Made by a program: the position numbers and the translations under genes | The notes under the pieces: model-generated | Databases searched by the model: none | What the model was told of the DNA's origin: nothing | Seen by the model: the letters and a program-made list of their open reading frames with translations, nothing else | Source of the DNA: Solea solea | Taxonomy: Eukaryota > Chordata > Actinopteri > Pleuronectiformes > Soleidae | Direction of reading: 5' to 3' | Length of the DNA: 64,000 bases | NCBI RefSeq assembly: GCF_958295425.1 | Contig: NC_081153.1 | Location: forward strand, 19,808,720-19,872,719 | In this document: positions 60,244-64,000 of the stretch, in pieces | How positions within the stretch are numbered: position 1 is the stretch's first letter | Layout: each line of letters begins with the position of its first letter

Positions 60244-63169
60244 GTTGTCCAAAGGGCATCCAAATCATCATACTATAGTAAGTTGTTCAAAATCGATCAA
60301 AAAAGTCATAGTATAGTATGTCGTCCAAAAAAGGTCAAAAATGTCATAGTATAGTTTGTCGTCCAAAATCGGTCAAAAATGTCATAGTATAGTATGTCGT
60401 CCAAAAACGGTCAAAAAAGTCATTGTATAGCATGTCGTCCAAATTGGTCAAAAAAGTCATAGTATAGTATGTCGTTCAAAATCGATCAAAAAAGTCATAG
60501 TATAGTACGTCGTCCAAAATCGGTCAAAAAAGGCATAGTATAGTATGTCGTCCAAAATCGGTCGAAAATGTCATAGTATAGTATGTCGTCCAAAATCGGT
60601 CAAAAATGTCATAGTATAGCATGTCGTCCAAAATCGGTCAAAAAAGTCATAGTATAGCATGTCGTCCAAATTGGTCAAAAAAGTCATAGTATAGTATGTC
60701 GTCCAAAATCGGTCAAAAAAGTCATAGTATAGTATGTCGTCCAAATTGGTCAAAAAAGTCATAGTATAGTATGTCGTCCAAAATTGGTCAAAAAAGGCAT
60801 AGTATAGTATGTCGTCCAAAATTGGTCAAAAAAGTCATAGTATAGCATGTCGTCCAAATTGGTCAAAAAAGTCATAGTATAGCATGTCATCCAAAATTGG
60901 TCAAAAAAGGCATAGTATAGTATGTCGTCCAAAATTGGTCAAAAAAGTCATAGTATAGCATGTCGTCCAAATTGGTCAAAAAAGTCATAGTATAGTATGT
61001 CGTCAAAAATCGGTCAAAAATGTAAAAGTATAGTATGTCGTCCAAAATCGGTCAGAAAAGTCATAGTATAGTATGTCGTCCAAAATCGGTCAAAAATGTA
61101 ATAGTATAGTATGTCGTCCGAATTGGTCAAAAAAGTCATAGTATAGTATGTCGTCCAAAACTGGTCAGAAAAGTCATAGTATAGTATCTCGTCCAAAAAA
61201 GTCATAGTATAGTATGTCGTCCAAAATCGGTCAAAAAAGTCATAGTATAGTATGTCGTCCAAAATCGGTCGAAAATGTCATAGTATAGTATGTCGTCCAA
61301 AATCGGTCAAAAATGGCATAGTATAGCATGTCGTCCAAATTGGTCAAAAAAGTCTTATTATAGCATGTCGTCCAAAATTGGTCAAAAAAGGCATAGTATA
61401 GTATGTCGTCCAAAATTGGTCAAAAAAGTCATAGTATAGCATGTCGTCCAAATTGGTCAAAAAAGTCATAGTATAGTATGTCGTCAAAAATCGGTAAAAA
61501 ATGTAAAAGTATAGTATGTCGTCCAAAATCGGTCAAAAAAGTCATAGTATAGTATGTCGTCCAAAATTGGTCAAAAAAGTCATAGTATAGCATGTCGTCC
61601 AAATTGGTCAAAAAAGTCATAGTATAGTATGTCGTCCAAAATCGGTCAAAAAAGTCATAGTATAGTATGTCGTCCAAATTGGTCAAAAAAGTCATAGTAT
61701 AGTATGTCGTCCAAAATTGGTCAAAAAAGTCATAGTATAGCATGTCGTCCAAATTGGTCAAAAAAGTCATAGTATAGTATGTCGTCAAAAATCGGTCAAA
61801 AATGTAAAAGTATAGTATGTCGTCCAAAATCGGTCAAAAAAGTCATAGTATAGTATGTCATCCAAAATCGGTCAAAAATGTCATAGTATAGTATGTCGTC
61901 CAAAATCGGTCAAAAATGTCATAGTATAGTATGTCATTCAAAATCGGTCGAAAAAGTCATAGTATAGTATGTCGTCCAAAATCGGTCATAAAAGTCATAG
62001 TATAGTACGTCGTCCAAAATCGGTCGAAAATGTCATAGTATAGTATGTCGTCCAAAATCGGTCAAAAATGTCATAGTATAGCATGTCGTCCAAAATCGGT
62101 CAAAAAAGTCATATTATAGCATGTCGTCCAAAATTGGTCAAAAAAGGCATAGTATAGTATGTCGTCCAAAATTGGTCAAAAAAGTCATAGTATAGCATGT
62201 CGTCCAAATTGGTCAAAAAAGTCATAGTATAGTATGTCGTCAAAAATCGGTAAAAAATTTAAAAGTATAGTATGTCGTCCAAAATCGGTCATTAAAGTCA
62301 TAGTATAGTATGTCGTCCAAAATCGGTCGAAAATGTCATAGTATAGTATGTCGTCCAAAATCGGTCAAAAATGTCATAGTATAGCATGTCGTCCAAAAAA
62401 GGTCAAAAATGTCATAGTATAGTATGTCGTCCAAAATCGGTTGAAAATGTCATAGTATAGTATGTCTTCCAAAATCCGTCAAAAAAGTCATAGTATAGTA
62501 TGTCATCCAAAATCGGTCAAAAATGTCATAGTATAGTATGTCGTCCAAAATCGGTTGAAAATGTCATAGTATAGTATGTCTTCCAAAATCCGTCAAAAAA
62601 GTCATAGTATAGTATGTCATCCAAAATCGGTCAAAAATGTCATAGTATAGTATGTCGTCCAAAATCGGTCAAAAATGTCATAGTATAGTATGTCATTCAA
62701 AATCGGTCGAAAAAGTCATAGTATAGTATGTCGTCCAAAATCGGTCATAAAAGTCATAGTATAGTACGTCGTCCAAAATCGGTCGAAAATGTCATAGTAT
62801 AGTATGTCGTCCAAAATCGGTCAAAAATGTCATAGTATAGCATGTCGTCCAAAATCGGTCAAAAATGTCATAGTATAGCATGTCGTCCAAAAAAGGTCAA
62901 AAATGTCATAGTATAGTATGTCGTCCAAAATCGGTTGAAAATGTCATAGTATAGTATGTCTTCCAAAATCGGTCAAAAAAGTCATAGTATAGTATGTCGT
63001 CCAAAATCAGTCAAAAATGTCATAGTATAGCATGTCGTCCAAAAAAGGTCAAAAATGTCATAGTATAGTATGTCGTCCAAAATCGGTTGAAAATGTCATA
63101 GTATAGTATGTCTTCCAAAATCCGTCAAAAAAGTCATAGTATAGTAGGTCATCCAAAATCGGTCAAAAA

Positions 63170-64000
63170 TGTCATAGTATAGTATGTCGTCCAAAATCGG
63201 TCGAAAATGTCATAGTATAGTATGTCGTCCAAAATCGGTCAAAAATGTCATAGTATAGCATGTCGTCCAAAATCGGTCAAAAAAGTCATAGTATAGCATG
63301 TCGTCCAAATTGGTCAAAAAAGTCATAGTATAGTATGTCGTCCAAAATCGGTCAAAAAAGTCATAGTATAGTATGTCGTCCAAATTGGTCAAAAAAGTCA
63401 TAGTATAGTATGTCGTCCAAAATTGGTCAAAAAAGGCATAGTATAGTATGTCGTCCAAAATTGGTCAAAAAAGTCATAGTATAGCATGTCGTCCAAATTG
63501 GTCAAAAAAGTCATAGTATAGCATGTCATCCAAAATTGGTCAAAAAAGGCATAGTATAGTATGTCGTCCAAAATTGGTCAAAAAAGTCATAGTATAGCAT
63601 GTCGTCCAAATTGGTCAAAAAAGTCATAGTATAGTATGTCGTCAAAAATCGGTCAAAAATGTAAAAGTATAGTATGTCGTCCAAAATCGGTCAGAAAAGT
63701 CATAGTATAGTATGTCGTCCAAAATCGGTCAAAAATGTAATAGTATAGTATGTCGTCCGAATTGGTCAAAAAAGTCATAGTATAGTATGTCGTCCAAAAC
63801 TGGTCAGAAAAGTCATAGTATAGTATCTCGTCCAAAAAAGTCATAGTATAGTATGTCGTCCAAAATCGGTCAAAAAAGTCATAGTATAGTATGTCGTCCA
63901 AAATCGGTCGAAAATGTCATAGTATAGTATGTCGTCCAAAATCGGTCAAAAATGGCATAGTATAGCATGTCGTCCAAATTGGTCAAAAAAGTCTTATTAT
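63170..64000. repeat. Third partial copy of the unit's right-hand part
   Basis: The stretch matches 60,531-61,361 at an offset of 2,639 bp, including the rare variants GTCCGAATTGG, AAAACTGGTCAG, TATCTCGTCC and GTCTTATTAT. The window ends inside this copy. Confidence 0.8.

Larger units (their letters stand above)
57161..61405. repeat. Large higher-order unit B (~4.24 kb)
   Basis: Near-identical copy of unit A, with cassettes 7-10. Differences I saw are single-base indels (for example, one A fewer at about 57,405, 57,775 and 58,125, and one G fewer relative to 54,282) and a few substitutions. A third, partial copy of its right part begins near 63,170. Confidence 0.8.
47551..64000. repeat. Satellite-like tandem array, ~38-bp monomer, ≥16.4 kb
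   Basis: Built from hundreds of head-to-tail monomers of about 38 bp, with 36-37 bp variants. Each has a TCATAGTATAGTATGTCGTCC half and an AAAATCGGTCAAAAA-type half. Main variants change GTCGTCC to GTCATCC, GTTGTCC or GTCTTCC, ATCGGTC to ATTGGTC or ATCAGTC, or replace ATCGG by AAAAGG. The left end, to about 48.3 kb, is the most divergent and includes a non-repeat insert at about 47,885-47,995. Higher-order duplications and ten tRNA-like cassettes are listed separately. Minus-strand open frames of up to 132 codons (FWTTYYTMTFLT-type) come from a stop-poor monomer and are not genes. The array runs off the right end of the window. Confidence 0.95.

Noticed and set aside
61429..61827. 132-codon minus-strand open frame and similar 60-82-codon frames in the array
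   Set aside because: They are stop-poor readings of the 38-bp monomer (repeated FWTTYYTMTFLT in rotating frames). They recur wherever the same variants occur, and the monomer length is not a multiple of three.
47551..64000. CRISPR-like array
   Set aside because: Units are head-to-tail with no unique spacers, and the context is a vertebrate gene.

Overview
The window looks like teleost fish nuclear DNA. It carries one recognisable protein-coding gene, split into small exons, in a long AT-rich non-coding background. That background is full of typical fish repeats: tRNA-headed SINEs, LINE relics, a Tc1/mariner relic, MITEs and microsatellites. I could not identify the species.

Layout. 1-43,500: a gene desert. 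I recognise no real exon here, only degenerate retroelement coding relics (an L1-like LINE near 2.4 kb, a GIY-YIG retroelement tail near 10.1 kb, an L2/Maui-like LINE at 18.2-18.9 kb, an RTE-like LINE at 28.2-28.8 kb, a LINE tail at 38.6 kb), SINE copies (25-26, 30-31 and 40.3-40.6 kb), a Tc1 relic at 39.2-39.6 kb, a piggyBac-type MITE with intact TTAA flanks at 11.25-11.77 kb, other inverted-repeat elements, and simple repeats. 43,503-46,420 (minus strand): a complete five-exon preproendothelin gene, assigned as edn1. All exon phases agree, and the conceptual protein is 205 aa with a signal peptide, a mature endothelin, and a second endothelin-like cysteine frame. A TATA box lies at 46,587-46,592, with a GGA-rich tract just upstream of it. 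46,800-47,550: upstream flank with an (AT)n tract and a CTCF-like motif.

47,551 to the window end (at least 16.4 kb, a quarter of the window): a satellite-like array built from a monomer of about 38 bp. It shows several levels of higher-order duplication, including two adjacent near-identical blocks offset by 4,244 bp. Ten embedded copies of a tRNA-like cassette on the minus strand keep consensus Pol III A and B boxes. At its left edge a few monomers run in the opposite direction. The array continues beyond the window.

The most unusual feature is this array with amplified Pol III-like cassettes, starting about 1 kb upstream of the promoter of a developmental signalling gene. Whether the cassettes are transcribed, and whether the array affects edn1, cannot be decided from sequence alone.
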